DNA from: Sphingomonas kyeonggiensis
GTDB lineage: Bacteria; Pseudomonadota; Alphaproteobacteria; Sphingomonadales; Sphingomonadaceae
Length of the DNA stretch: 64,000 bases
Direction: 5' to 3'
Assembly: GCF_014204495.1 (NCBI RefSeq)
Contig: NZ_JACHLN010000003.1
Coordinates: 620,001-684,000, forward strand
Below the pieces are notes generated by a model, which was not told where the DNA came from, searched no databases, and saw nothing but the letters and a program-made list of their open reading frames with translations. The position numbers were made by a program, and so were the translations under genes. Every line of letters starts with the position of its first letter. Within the stretch, counting starts at the first letter, position 1. This document shows, piece after piece, positions 17,722-26,472 of the stretch.

Positions 17722-18695
17722 TCTCGCGCCGCCAGTCGCTCATCCTGCTCGGCGGCACTGCCGCCGGGCTGGCCCTTGCCGGGTGCGGCCGCAAGGCCGG
17801 CCCCGAGCGCAAGGACGTGATCTTCGCCACCCAGAAGAACGGCGTACCCTTCCTCGCCGAGACGCGCGGCGAATTCGCCAAGCGGCTGGAGAAGCGCGGG
17901 CTAGGGCCGGTGAAATGGGTCGAGTTCGCCTCGGGCCCGCCGCTGATCGAGGCGATCCGCGCCGGTGCCGTCGATATCGGCCTGGTCGGTGACACCCCGG
18001 TCGCCTACGCCCAGGCAGCGGGAACCGACCTCAACTTCGTCGCCGCGCAGAGCTTCCCCGGGCTGGTCGGCAGTGGGCTGCTGGTGCCGGCCAAATCAAG
18101 CGTGACCAGCCTCGCCCAGCTCAAGGGCAAGCGCATCGCCTATACCAAGGGCTCGGCGGCCGAGTTCGCGCTGGCGGCCGGACTCAAGCAGGTCGGGCTC
18201 GGCCTCAAGGATATCCAGGCCGCCAATCTCTCCCCCGGCGATGCGCAGACCGCGCTGGCCAACGGGTCGGTCGATGGCTGGGTGATCTGGGATCCCTTCT
18301 TCACCCTCGCCCAGATCCGCGGCGGCGCGCGCGAAGTGCCGCTGCCCGCTTCGGGGCTCAACACCACCGCCTTCTACATCGCCTCGGGCGACTTCACCCG
18401 GAACCGCACCGATGTGCTGCGCGCCACGCTCGACGAGCTGCGCGCCGAGGCCGCCTGGGGCAATGCCAACCGCAACTTCTATCGCGACCAGGTCGCCAAG
18501 GCGACGCGGCTGCCGCCGCAGGTGCTCGACGGCATGCTAGCGCGCTACAAGGACTTCCTGTTCCGGGTCGATCCGGTGACGCCGGAGGTTATCGAGAACC
18601 AGCAGAAGGTCTCCGACTATCTGTTCGACGCCGGGGTGTTGCCCAAGCGGGTCGACGCGTCCAAGGCCGCCTGGACCGGCTGGAAGCCGGCATGA
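17718..18695 (+). CDS. ABC transporter substrate-binding lipoprotein, sulfonate/sulfate ester type (SsuA-like)
   Basis: A 325-residue periplasmic binding protein. The N-terminus has an RR pair and a lipobox (LALAGC) placing the lipidated Cys near residue 25. The mature part has the SsuA/TauA layout, including [22 protein letters not shown] and [14 protein letters not shown]. It delivers aliphatic sulfonates or sulfate esters to the permease encoded next. The start ATG at 17718 overlaps the dioxygenase stop, and its own stop overlaps the permease start. Confidence 0.88.
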   Translation: MISRRQSLILLGGTAAGLALAGCGRKAGPERKDVIFATQKNGVPFLAETRGEFAKRLEKRGLGPVKWVEFASGPPLIEAIRAGAVDIGLVGDTPVAYAQAAGTDLNFVAAQSFPGLVGSGLLVPAKSSVTSLAQLKGKRIAYTKGSAAEFALAAGLKQVGLGLKDIQAANLSPGDAQTALANGSVDGWVIWDPFFTLAQIRGGAREVPLPASGLNTTAFYIASGDFTRNRTDVLRATLDELRAEAAWGNANRNFYRDQVAKATRLPPQVLDGMLARYKDFLFRVDPVTPEVIENQQKVSDYLFDAGVLPKRVDASKAAWTGWKPA

Positions 18696-19471
18696 CCCGG
18701 GGCGCCGGCTGGAAGGAAAGCCCGCTCGTCCCGGCGATCGTGCCGGTGGGATTGCTGGTCGTCTGGCAGCTCGCCTCGACCACGGGACTGCTGCCCTCGC
18801 AGATCCTGCCGGCGCCGACGGCCGTGGTGAAGGCAGCGGCCGAGCTGACCGCCGACGGCGAGCTGGTCCACCATCTTGCCGTGAGCACCGCCCGGGCATT
18901 GACCGGGCTGGTGATGGGCGGATCGATCAGCTTCGTGCTGGGGCTGGTCTGCGGCCTGTCGCCCTTCGCCCGGCGGCTGCTCGACCCGACGCTGCAGATG
19001 GTGCGGACGATCCCGCACCTGGCGCTGCTGCCGCTGGTCATCCTGTGGTTCGGCATCGGCGAGCAGGCCAAGATCCTGCTCGTCGCCTGGGGCATCTTCT
19101 TCCCCATCTACCTGAACACCTATCACGGCGTGGTCTCGGTCGATCCCCAGCTGATCGAGATGGGCAGAGTCTATGGGATGAAGCGCTGGGAGTTGTTCCG
19201 CCGGATCATCTTCCCGGGCGCCCTGCCCTCGATCCTGGTCGGGTTGCGCTTCGGCCTTGGCATCATGTGGCTGACGCTGATCGTCGCCGAGACGATCGCC
19301 GCCAATTCGGGCATCGGCTACATGGCCACCCAGGCCCGCGAGTTCAGCCAGACCGACATCATCGTACTGGCGATCTTCGTCTATGCCGGGCTCGGCAAGC
19401 TCGCCGACAGCCTGACCCGCGCGCTGGAGCAGCGCCTGCTCCGCTGGAACCCCGCCTACGCAAGGGCCTGA
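18692..19471 (+). CDS. ABC transporter permease, sulfonate type (SsuC-like)
   Basis: A 259-residue inner-membrane permease with about six hydrophobic segments. The cytoplasmic coupling motif is the run MKRWELFRRIIFPGALPSI after VDPQLIEMGRVYG, as in SsuC/TauC. The preceding PHLALLPLVILWFGIGEQAKI is also characteristic. It starts at the ATG overlapping the binding-protein stop (ATGA) and is followed 3 bases later by the ATPase gene. Confidence 0.9.
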   Translation: MTRGAGWKESPLVPAIVPVGLLVVWQLASTTGLLPSQILPAPTAVVKAAAELTADGELVHHLAVSTARALTGLVMGGSISFVLGLVCGLSPFARRLLDPTLQMVRTIPHLALLPLVILWFGIGEQAKILLVAWGIFFPIYLNTYHGVVSVDPQLIEMGRVYGMKRWELFRRIIFPGALPSILVGLRFGLGIMWLTLIVAETIAANSGIGYMATQAREFSQTDIIVLAIFVYAGLGKLADSLTRALEQRLLRWNPAYARA

Positions 19472-19474
19472 GCC

Positions 19475-20245
19475 ATGAACCTTCCCGCACTTCGCCTTGT
19501 AGAGTTGGGCCTTGTCGAACAGGCCGACCGCCCGATCAGCGGCGCGCCGGTGGCCGTCCGCGAGCTGTCGGTCGCCTTCGGGCAGAACCAGGTGCTCGAC
19601 CGGCTGAGCCTGCACATCGAGCCCGGCGAGTTCGTCGCGATCGTCGGCCGGTCGGGCTGCGGCAAGAGCACCCTGCTGCGCGCGGTCATGGGGTTGATCC
19701 TGCCGGGTGGCGGCAGCATCGACGTCGACCTCGATGCGGCACGGCTCGTCTTCCAGGAGCCGCGGCTGCTGCCCTGGGCGAGCGTGCGCGAGAATGTCGC
19801 GGTCGGCGCGCCTGCCGGGCTCGATGCCGCCGAGCGCGACCGGCTGGTCGATGCCCGGCTTGCCGAAGTGGGACTGGCCGACAAGGCCGAGCAATGGCCC
19901 GCCGCGCTTTCGGGCGGCCAGCGCCAGCGCGTCGCGCTGGCCCGCGCGCTGATCAGCCAGCCGCGACTACTCGCGCTCGACGAACCACTGGGCGCGCTCG
20001 ACGCGCTTACCCGGATCGAGATGCAGGCGCTGGTCGAGACCGTGTGGGCGAGCGAGGGCTTTTCGGCGCTGCTCGTCACCCATGACGTGGCCGAGGCGGT
20101 AGCACTGGCCGACCGGGTCGTGGTGATGGAAGCCGGCCGGATCGCGCTCGACCTGCCGATCGCCGTGCCCCGCCCGCGCCGCCACGGCGACGCCGAGCTG
20201 GCGGCGCTGGAAGGGCTGATCCTCGACCGGTTGCTCGGGCGCTGA
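19475..20245 (+). CDS. ABC transporter ATPase, sulfonate type (SsuB-like)
   Basis: A 256-residue ATPase that energises uptake through the SsuC-like permease. Visible motifs are Walker [10 protein letters not shown], the Q-loop FQEPRLLPW, signature LSGGQRQR, Walker B LLALDEP and the H-loop VTHD. It carries about 25 extra residues ahead of the conserved fold. It is the last gene of the operon begun at 13047; the convergent NADH dehydrogenase gene ends 81 bases downstream. Confidence 0.9.
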   Translation: MNLPALRLVELGLVEQADRPISGAPVAVRELSVAFGQNQVLDRLSLHIEPGEFVAIVGRSGCGKSTLLRAVMGLILPGGGSIDVDLDAARLVFQEPRLLPWASVRENVAVGAPAGLDAAERDRLVDARLAEVGLADKAEQWPAALSGGQRQRVALARALISQPRLLALDEPLGALDALTRIEMQALVETVWASEGFSALLVTHDVAEAVALADRVVVMEAGRIALDLPIAVPRPRRHGDAELAALEGLILDRLLGR

Positions 20246-20326
20246 TTGCCTACACCGATCGGGCGGCGATCCGCGAAAGTACACAAAGTACAGGCCAAGG
20301 ACGGTTTTGCGCCCTGAGCCGAGCCC

Positions 20327-21646
20327 TTAGTGCAGCTTGAGCCTAGGACGAACGAACCTGTTGATATAACTGACAAAAATTAGCATCGCACCGCGAATCC
20401 TGCCATGCACCGCCATCAGGTGCATGCGGTAGAGCGACATGTAGACGAACCGCGCCAACCGTCCTTCAACCGCCATGCGTCCGCCGACCAGCCGGCCCAT
20501 CAGCGATCCCACGGTGGAGAAGCGGCTGAGCGACACCAGCGAGCCGTGATCGTGGTAGACAAAGGTCTTGAGCGGGATGCCGGCCATCAGGCGCGAGAGG
20601 TTGGCGAAGGCGGTGTCCGCCATCTGGTGTGCCGCCTGCGCGCGCGGCGGGATCGGGCGATCGCTTCCGGCGGGCGTGTAGGACGCGCAGTCGCCGATCG
20701 CGAAGATACGCTCGTCGTCCAGGCTCTGCAGCGTCGGCCGCACGATGACCTGGTCGCCGCGCGACAGCCGCAGCCCGTCCAGCCCCTCGCGGATCGGCGC
20801 GGCCTTCACGCCGGCGGCCCAGAGCTGGAGATCGGCGGGCACGAAAATGCCACCACGCGTCTCCATGCCGAGCGGGGTCGAGGCGGTGACGGCGACGCCG
20901 GTCATCACCTTGACGCCGAGCACCTCCAGCTCCTCGCGCGCCGCATCGGCCAGGCGCTCGGGCAATGCCGGCAGGATGCGCGGCCCGGCCTCGAGCAGGG
21001 TCACGTCGAGCCGCTTCCGATCGAACACCTCGAGCCCGTAATAGCTGAGGCCGTCGGCGGCATTGTAGAGCTCGGCGGCGAGCTCGACGCCGGTGGCGCC
21101 GCCGCCGACAATGGCGATGCGCACGCGGGCATCCGATGCCGGATCCTCCGACATGGCGCGCGATACGCGCAGGCAATGGTCGAGCAGTTGGTCGCGGAAG
21201 CTGTCCGCTTGTGCCTGGCTGTCGAGGAACAGGCAGTTCTCGGCGACGCCCGGCGTGCCGAAGTCATTGGTGACCGAGCCATAGGCGAGCACCAGATAGT
21301 CATAGCGCACCGTATGCGCGCCGATCACTTCGCGCCCCTTGGGATCGAGCACGGGCGCGAGATGCACGCGGCGCGCGGTGCGATCGATCCGCTCCAGCGT
21401 GCCATAATGATAGCGATAGCCCCAGCGATGGCAGTGGCTGCGATAGCCGACCTCGTCGAGGCTGGCATCGAGCGAGCCCGCCGCCACCTCGTGCAGCAAC
21501 GGCTTCCAGATATGCGTGCGGTTGCGATCGATCAGGATGATGTCGTGCCGCTTGCGACCGTAGCGGCTGCCGAGCTTGCGCGCGAGTTCAAGGCCGGCGG
21601 CACCGCCACCGACGATCACGATCTGGATCTTCCTGTCGCTTGTCAT
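20327..21646 (-). CDS. ndh: type II NADH dehydrogenase (NDH-2) family FAD oxidoreductase
   Basis: A 439-residue single-subunit NADH:quinone oxidoreductase at the inner membrane, non-proton-pumping. It has two dinucleotide motifs, GGGAAGLE near the N-terminus for FAD and GGGATGVE for NADH, then LLEAGPRILP and FAIGDCA for FAD. The C-terminal part (LARFVYMSLYRMHLMAVHG) resembles the NDH-2 amphipathic membrane anchor. I start at the ATG at 21646, preceded by CGGAGCG; the frame extends to 21721 but that part overlaps the divergent TetR control region. The nested palindrome at 21681-21716 may let the neighbouring TetR protein control it. Confidence 0.88.
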   Translation of the reverse strand: MTSDRKIQIVIVGGGAAGLELARKLGSRYGRKRHDIILIDRNRTHIWKPLLHEVAAGSLDASLDEVGYRSHCHRWGYRYHYGTLERIDRTARRVHLAPVLDPKGREVIGAHTVRYDYLVLAYGSVTNDFGTPGVAENCLFLDSQAQADSFRDQLLDHCLRVSRAMSEDPASDARVRIAIVGGGATGVELAAELYNAADGLSYYGLEVFDRKRLDVTLLEAGPRILPALPERLADAAREELEVLGVKVMTGVAVTASTPLGMETRGGIFVPADLQLWAAGVKAAPIREGLDGLRLSRGDQVIVRPTLQSLDDERIFAIGDCASYTPAGSDRPIPPRAQAAHQMADTAFANLSRLMAGIPLKTFVYHDHGSLVSLSRFSTVGSLMGRLVGGRMAVEGRLARFVYMSLYRMHLMAVHGRIRGAMLIFVSYINRFVRPRLKLH

Positions 21647-21680
21647 GCTCGCTCCGCGGTTTGGGTCGTTCGAGGCACAT

Positions 21681-21716
21681 CCGGCGCGTTGCACGTTGCA
21701 ATGCCGCGCGCCGGAT
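21681..21716. promoter_or_regulatory. nested palindrome between ndh and a divergent tetR gene
   Basis: Outer arms TCCGGCGCG (21681-21689) and CGCGCCGGA (21708-21716) are a perfect inverted repeat. Inside lies TTGCA-CGT-TGCAA (21690-21702). It sits 35 bases upstream of ndh and 14 bases before the TetR start, the usual place for an autoregulatory TetR operator. Confidence 0.5.
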
Positions 21717-21729
21717 CGCAAAGCAGGAT

Positions 21730-22350
21730 GTGGCCGACGACAATTTCACTGAACGCAATCGCCAGGAGATCATCGCGATCGCCACGCGGCATTTCGCCGA
21801 CAAGGGCTTTGCGGGCGCGCGGGTCGACGAGATCGCGGCGGCCACGGCCACCTCGAAGCGGATGATCTACTATCATTTCGGCAGCAAGGACGGGCTGTAC
21901 CGCGCCGTGCTGACCGAAGCCTATCGCGGCTTCCGCTCGGCCGAGCTCGACACCGGGCTGGACGCGCTGCCGGCGATCGATGCGCTCGCCCGATTGACCG
22001 CGCACAGCTTCGATTTCCACTTTCGCCATCCCGAGCTGGTGCGGCTGGTGATGGACGAGAATATGCGGCGCGGACCGCATGTCGGCGCGATCTCGGAAGG
22101 GCGCAACGAAGTCGTGCTGCCGCGCACCCAGGCGCTGCTCGATCGCGGCGTCGCGGAGGGGAGCTTCCGCGCCGGGATCGACGCCGCCGACCTGCACATG
22201 ACGATCAGCGCGCTCGCCTTCTACTTCGTCGCCAATCGCTACACCTTCGGCACGATCTTCGGGGCGGACATGGAGAGCGACGCGGCGGTCGCGCAGCGGC
22301 GCGAGCAGGTGATCGACACCGTCCTGCGCTATTGCCGCGCGGATCGCTGA
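21730..22350 (+). CDS. TetR family transcriptional regulator
   Basis: A 206-residue repressor. The N-terminal helix-turn-helix is complete (IIAIATRHFADKGFAGARVDEIA, then TSKRMIYYHFGSKDGLYRAVL). The ligand domain resembles the RutR-like group of acyl or aromatic-responsive regulators (HPELVRLVMDENM). No ATG fits well. I chose the GTG at 21730 with an AGG a few bases upstream; the in-frame ATG at 21640 would overlap the ndh start. It is divergent from ndh and probably controls it. The porin gene converges 8 bases downstream. Confidence 0.85.
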   Translation: MADDNFTERNRQEIIAIATRHFADKGFAGARVDEIAAATATSKRMIYYHFGSKDGLYRAVLTEAYRGFRSAELDTGLDALPAIDALARLTAHSFDFHFRHPELVRLVMDENMRRGPHVGAISEGRNEVVLPRTQALLDRGVAEGSFRAGIDAADLHMTISALAFYFVANRYTFGTIFGADMESDAAVAQRREQVIDTVLRYCRADR

Positions 22351-22358
22351 CGCCGCCA

Positions 22359-23657
22359 TCAAAACTGGACCTTTACCTGGCTGCCGAAGGCCAGCGCGTT
22401 GCGGGTGCGGCGGAAGGCGAAGGTGCCCGGATCGAGGATATACTGGACGTCGGGCCGGATGCTGAGCCAGCGGCGCAGCTGGATGCCGTAGCTCAGCTCG
22501 ATCGCGGTCTCGCCGGCCGGCAGCGAGGCGAAGCCGTCGGGCATGACGGAGGACGCCTCATGCAGCGCGCGCAGCCGCGGATTGACCCGCGCCTGGATCA
22601 CGCCGAGCGCGATCGTATCGGCATCGCGGCCCGGGAACGTGCCTGTCTTGACCAGGCCGGCGGCAACCCAGCGGGTGATCGGCGCCGATGCCCGGGGATT
22701 GGCGGCGAACTGGCCGAAGACCGAGAGCCCCCTGCCCCCGCTGCCACGCAGCACCATCTGGTCGGCCAGGATATAGGCGCCGTAGCGGCCGGTGACGCTG
22801 CCCGGCCGGCCCTGCCGCGCGGCGGTGGAGCTGTCGTAGTAGAAGCCAAGCTTGTAATGGCCCGGCAGCACGCGGCTGTCCTTGCCCATGCCCGGATCAT
22901 ATTCGACTTCGATCGGCACCAGCACGCCCGTCGAGCCGCCGGCAAAGGGGCGGAAGGCATTATGCTCGTCGTTGAGGCGCGGATTGACCTGGAAGAGGCC
23001 GGTGCGCAGCGTCACGCCCGGACGCAACCGATAGCGCAGCGCGGCACCCCAGCGGGCATTGGGGTAATTGTACCAGCCCGTATCGCCCGAGAATGCCAGC
23101 GGATGCGCGCAAAAGGCCGCGTTCACCAGGTTGCAGCCGATCGCCATGCCGCCCAGGTCGTTGCCCATCGCGAAATAGCCGAGACGCAGGTTCAGCCGGC
23201 CGCGATCGAAATTCTGCTCGATGCTGAACTCGGTGAGCCTGGTGAAGTTGCCGCCCGCCGCCTCCTGGATCGGAAGGCGGTTGCCGACGATGTCCGACGA
23301 GACCCCGATGCCGCGCCGGTCGTTGAGCGTGAGGTGAAAGAGCGCACCGGACCAGCCGAGCGTCCTGTCGAGATCGACATCGACGCCGGCGCGCAGCTGC
23401 TGGGTATAGCCGGTACCGCGCTTCAGGCCGCCATCGACGGCGGCGAAGGTCTCGGAGACATAATCGGCGCGGACGCTGATCCCGGCCTCGCGGAGGTCGC
23501 TGCGCGCGCCGCCCCAATCGCCGGTCAGCGTTTCCCGGTCGGGAGAAAGCAGGCCGGCCTCGGCCGGCACCGGTGGAGTCTCCGACTGGGCGTGCGCCGC
23601 CGAAAGGGGCGAGGCAGATAGCAATGCTGCTGCGAACAGAGGTACGAACCGGGCCAA
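22359..23657 (-). CDS. oprB: carbohydrate-selective porin, OprB family
   Basis: A 432-residue outer-membrane beta-barrel for glucose and related sugars. A signal peptide covers about residues 1-23. The mature protein opens with the OprB pattern LTGDWGGARSDLREAGI and ends in a strand finishing with Phe (VKVQF). Internal motifs include LGYFAMGNDLG and GFYYDSS. The start appears to be TTG at 23657, with GGGAAGG 6 bases upstream; no ATG gives a signal peptide. It follows the quinoprotein glucose dehydrogenase gene on the same strand, a logical pairing of glucose entry and periplasmic oxidation. Confidence 0.88.
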   Translation of the reverse strand: MARFVPLFAAALLSASPLSAAHAQSETPPVPAEAGLLSPDRETLTGDWGGARSDLREAGISVRADYVSETFAAVDGGLKRGTGYTQQLRAGVDVDLDRTLGWSGALFHLTLNDRRGIGVSSDIVGNRLPIQEAAGGNFTRLTEFSIEQNFDRGRLNLRLGYFAMGNDLGGMAIGCNLVNAAFCAHPLAFSGDTGWYNYPNARWGAALRYRLRPGVTLRTGLFQVNPRLNDEHNAFRPFAGGSTGVLVPIEVEYDPGMGKDSRVLPGHYKLGFYYDSSTAARQGRPGSVTGRYGAYILADQMVLRGSGGRGLSVFGQFAANPRASAPITRWVAAGLVKTGTFPGRDADTIALGVIQARVNPRLRALHEASSVMPDGFASLPAGETAIELSYGIQLRRWLSIRPDVQYILDPGTFAFRRTRNALAFGSQVKVQF

Positions 23658-23669
23658 AACGCCTTCCCT

Positions 23670-23740
23670 CCCGTGTCGCCGGACACGGGGTCATCAAGGG
23701 TGGAACAAGGGCGGGAGCGAAGCGGCGCGCCGCGCTCCCG
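23670..23740 (-). terminator. two hairpins between gcd and oprB
   Basis: CGGGAGCG (23712-23719) pairs with CGCTCCCG (23733-23740), with a GC-rich palindrome in the loop, just past the gcd stop. CCCGTGTC (23670-23677) pairs with GACACGGG (23682-23689) next to the porin ribosome site. No U-run follows, so these may attenuate or stabilise the shared message instead of ending it. Confidence 0.4.
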
Positions 23741-23749
23741 ATCATCGGA

Positions 23750-26179
23750 TCAGGGCAGTGCGTAGGCGATCACATAGTCGCCCCGGTCGGGAGACTGGCG
23801 CGCGCCGCCCGCGGTGATCACGACGTATTGCTTGCCGGTGCGCGGCGAGCGGTAGCTCATCGGCCCGCCCTGGCTACCGACGGGCAGGCGCGCTTTCCAC
23901 ACCTCCGCGCCGGTCGCCGAATTGAAGGCGCGCAGATAATAATCCTGCGTGCCGGCGATGAACAACAGCCCGCCCTGCGTGGCCAGCGTGCCGCCCAGGG
24001 TCGGCAGGCCGATCGGGATCGGCAGGCCCATGCGGATACCGAGCGGGCCGGTGTCGCGCACCGTGCCGACCGGTACCTGCCATTTGATGCTGCGCGTCTT
24101 GAGGTCGATCGCGGTGAGCGTGCCATAGGGCGGCGCCTGGCAGGGCACGCCGAGCGCGGAGAGGAAGCGGTCCTTGACCACCGAATAGGGCGTGCCCTTC
24201 AGCGGGACGCTGCCCATGCCGGTATTGACCGCCTCGCCCGCCGCACCGCTCTTGCCTGCCTGCGCGGCGGTCTGCGGGACCATCCGCACCCACAGGCCGA
24301 GGCGCATGTCGTTGACGAAGACGGTGCCGGTGGTGGGATCGGTCGAGACCCCGCCCCAGTTCATGCCACCGAGCGAGCCCGGGAAGCTGAGCGACTTGTC
24401 GGTGCCGGGCGCGGTGTACAGCCCCTCATAGCGCATGCCCTTGAAGGCGATGCGGCAGAGCAGCTGATCGAACGGGGTGGCACCCCACATGTCCTTCTCG
24501 GCAAGCGGCCCTACCCCGATCTGCGGCATGCCGACCGAGCGCGGCTGGGTAAGCGCATAGGGCTCGCCGGGGATGTCCGCTGCCTTGACCGGCGTCTCGA
24601 CGACCCTGGTCAACGGCTTGCCGGTGGCGCGGTCGAGCACATAGACCTGCCCGGCCTTGGTGCCGACGATCAGCGCCGGAACGGCCGGGCCTCCGGGCAT
24701 GGGGAAGTCGATGAAGCTCGGCTGCATCGGCACGTCGAAGTCCCAGAGATCGTTGTGGACGGTCTGGAAATGCCACTTCTCGCGGCCGGTGGTCGCGTCG
24801 AGCGCGAGGATCGAGGCGCCGTATCTGTGATCGAGCGCCGTGCGCGGCACGCCGTACAGATCGACCGAGGCACTGCCGACCGGCATGAACACGGTGTTGG
24901 ACGCCGCGTCATAGGACATGGACGACCAGACGTTCGGGGTCGAACGGGTATAGGTCTGCCCCGCCGGGGGCGTGCCGGTGATCGCGGGATTGCCGGGATC
25001 GAACGCCCAGCGCAGCTTGCCGGTGATCACGTCGAAGCCGCGGACGACGCCGCCCGGCATGTCGGTCTGGACATTATCGGCGATGCGGCCGCCGACCACG
25101 ACCGTGGTGCCGGCCAGCGTCGGCGCGGCGGTGAGCTGATATTGCGGGTCGGGCGCGTTGCCGAGGCCGGCCTTGAGATCGACCCGGCCGCCCTGGCCGA
25201 AATCGGTGCAGAACTTGCCGGTATCGGCGTCGAGCGCGATCAGCTCGGCGTTGATCGTGTTCATCAGGATGCGGCGCTGGCAGGCGGCGCCTTCCGGTAC
25301 GATCGCCGAGGGGACCGGCGTTGCGCCGGGCAGGTTGGGCTGCTGCAGCGGTGCGCGCGCATCGAAATAGGCGAGGCCGCGGCAGCGCATCCAGACCGAG
25401 GCATGGGCGTTGATCAGCGCCTTCCACTTCTCGCGGCCGGTATCGGCGTCGAGCGCGATGACGTTGTTGTGCGGGGTGCAGATATAGACGGTGTCGCCGA
25501 TCTGCAGCGGCGTGTCCTGGTCCTCGGCGCCATTGCCGTCGCTCACCGCGACATCGCCAGTGCGATAGGTCCAGGCGACCTTGAGGTTCTTCACATTGTC
25601 GCGGGTGATCTGGTCGAGCGCGACGAAGCGGCTGCCGCCCGGCGTGTTGCCATAGGCGGCCCAGTCCTTCTGCACCTGTGCCGGAGCGACGGGCACAAGC
25701 GCCCCCGGCATGCCGGCAAAGGCCACGGTCGGGTGCGGCACGAACATCGCGCCGAAGCCGGTTGCCGAGGCAATGCCGAGCACGGCCCCAGCCGCAAGCG
25801 CCGGGCGCCACATCGGAGCCAGCCCCTGGGCACGGCGGAGCAGCGGATAGGACAGCGCCACCACGGTCGCGCCCACGCCCATCGCGAGCAGACGGGAGAT
25901 CAGCGGCCAGAAGCTCAAGCCGACTTCCCATAGCGCCCAGAGGATCGTCAGCAGGAAGGTGGCGCCGAAGACCAGTGCGCCGGCCGGGCGACGGCGCGCG
26001 ATCAGCACGCCGGATGCCACCAGCGCGATACCCGCGAGCAGGAAATAGAAACTGCCGCCGAGGCTAATCAGCCTGGCGCCGCCGATGGCAAAGAACAGGC
26101 CCGCCGCGAGCAGTACCAAGCCCAAAAGCACCAGCCAGCCGCGCGTAAGCAGGCTGGCCCATTGTCTAGTGCCCGACAT
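23750..26179 (-). CDS. gcd: membrane-bound PQQ-dependent dehydrogenase (glucose/quinate/shikimate family)
   Basis: Oxidises glucose (or a related aldose or cyclitol) in the periplasm and passes electrons to ubiquinone. From the ATG at 26179, which has GGAGGTG just upstream, the protein has 809 residues. About 150 N-terminal residues form five hydrophobic helices. The remaining eight-bladed quinoprotein propeller shows W-motif strands such as LIALDADTGK and ILALDATTGREKWHFQT, and the active-site-like region VHNDLWDFDVP. Glucose is favoured by the adjacent OprB porin, but quinate/shikimate dehydrogenases share this fold. The divergent gene upstream encodes a tandem-TetR regulator, with an operator-like site at 26282-26297 between them. 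Confidence 0.88.
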   Translation of the reverse strand: MSGTRQWASLLTRGWLVLLGLVLLAAGLFFAIGGARLISLGGSFYFLLAGIALVASGVLIARRRPAGALVFGATFLLTILWALWEVGLSFWPLISRLLAMGVGATVVALSYPLLRRAQGLAPMWRPALAAGAVLGIASATGFGAMFVPHPTVAFAGMPGALVPVAPAQVQKDWAAYGNTPGGSRFVALDQITRDNVKNLKVAWTYRTGDVAVSDGNGAEDQDTPLQIGDTVYICTPHNNVIALDADTGREKWKALINAHASVWMRCRGLAYFDARAPLQQPNLPGATPVPSAIVPEGAACQRRILMNTINAELIALDADTGKFCTDFGQGGRVDLKAGLGNAPDPQYQLTAAPTLAGTTVVVGGRIADNVQTDMPGGVVRGFDVITGKLRWAFDPGNPAITGTPPAGQTYTRSTPNVWSSMSYDAASNTVFMPVGSASVDLYGVPRTALDHRYGASILALDATTGREKWHFQTVHNDLWDFDVPMQPSFIDFPMPGGPAVPALIVGTKAGQVYVLDRATGKPLTRVVETPVKAADIPGEPYALTQPRSVGMPQIGVGPLAEKDMWGATPFDQLLCRIAFKGMRYEGLYTAPGTDKSLSFPGSLGGMNWGGVSTDPTTGTVFVNDMRLGLWVRMVPQTAAQAGKSGAAGEAVNTGMGSVPLKGTPYSVVKDRFLSALGVPCQAPPYGTLTAIDLKTRSIKWQVPVGTVRDTGPLGIRMGLPIPIGLPTLGGTLATQGGLLFIAGTQDYYLRAFNSATGAEVWKARLPVGSQGGPMSYRSPRTGKQYVVITAGGARQSPDRGDYVIAYALP

Positions 26180-26281
26180 GCGGCACCTCCTTCTTGCGTA
26201 ACGATCGTCGGGAAGGCCGAACTGCGGTTGGGCGATGGGACGCGTCGAATCGCGGAACCGTCGCGGCGGCGACGTCAACTG

Positions 26282-26297
26282 TGTACCAGTTAGTACA
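26282..26297. promoter_or_regulatory. TGTAC-N6-GTACA operator-like repeat
   Basis: A perfect 5-base inverted repeat roughly midway in the 293-base gap between the divergent gcd and tandem-TetR genes; the rest of the gap shows no gene. The spacing suits a TetR-type dimer. TGTAC also occurs next to the second tandem-TetR gene, near 47679 and 49113. Confidence 0.4.
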
Positions 26298-26472
26298 TTC
26301 GAGAACGAAATTCAAGCTGGACGGTCCGGCGGAGGGGCGCCCGGGAAAATCCGGCCAATCCGGCGCAGCGTCTTCCACCCGACCTGGCATCCTTGCGGCA
26401 ATCCCCAAGAGGAACCCGCGCAGACGCTTCGCGGATCGTGACCGGGCGAAGGGATTGCGATAGACCCCCGGC

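Noticed and set aside
23573..25933. 786-codon plus-strand frame opposite oprB and gcd
   Set aside because: It spans two well-supported minus-strand genes and shows only shadow-type composition.
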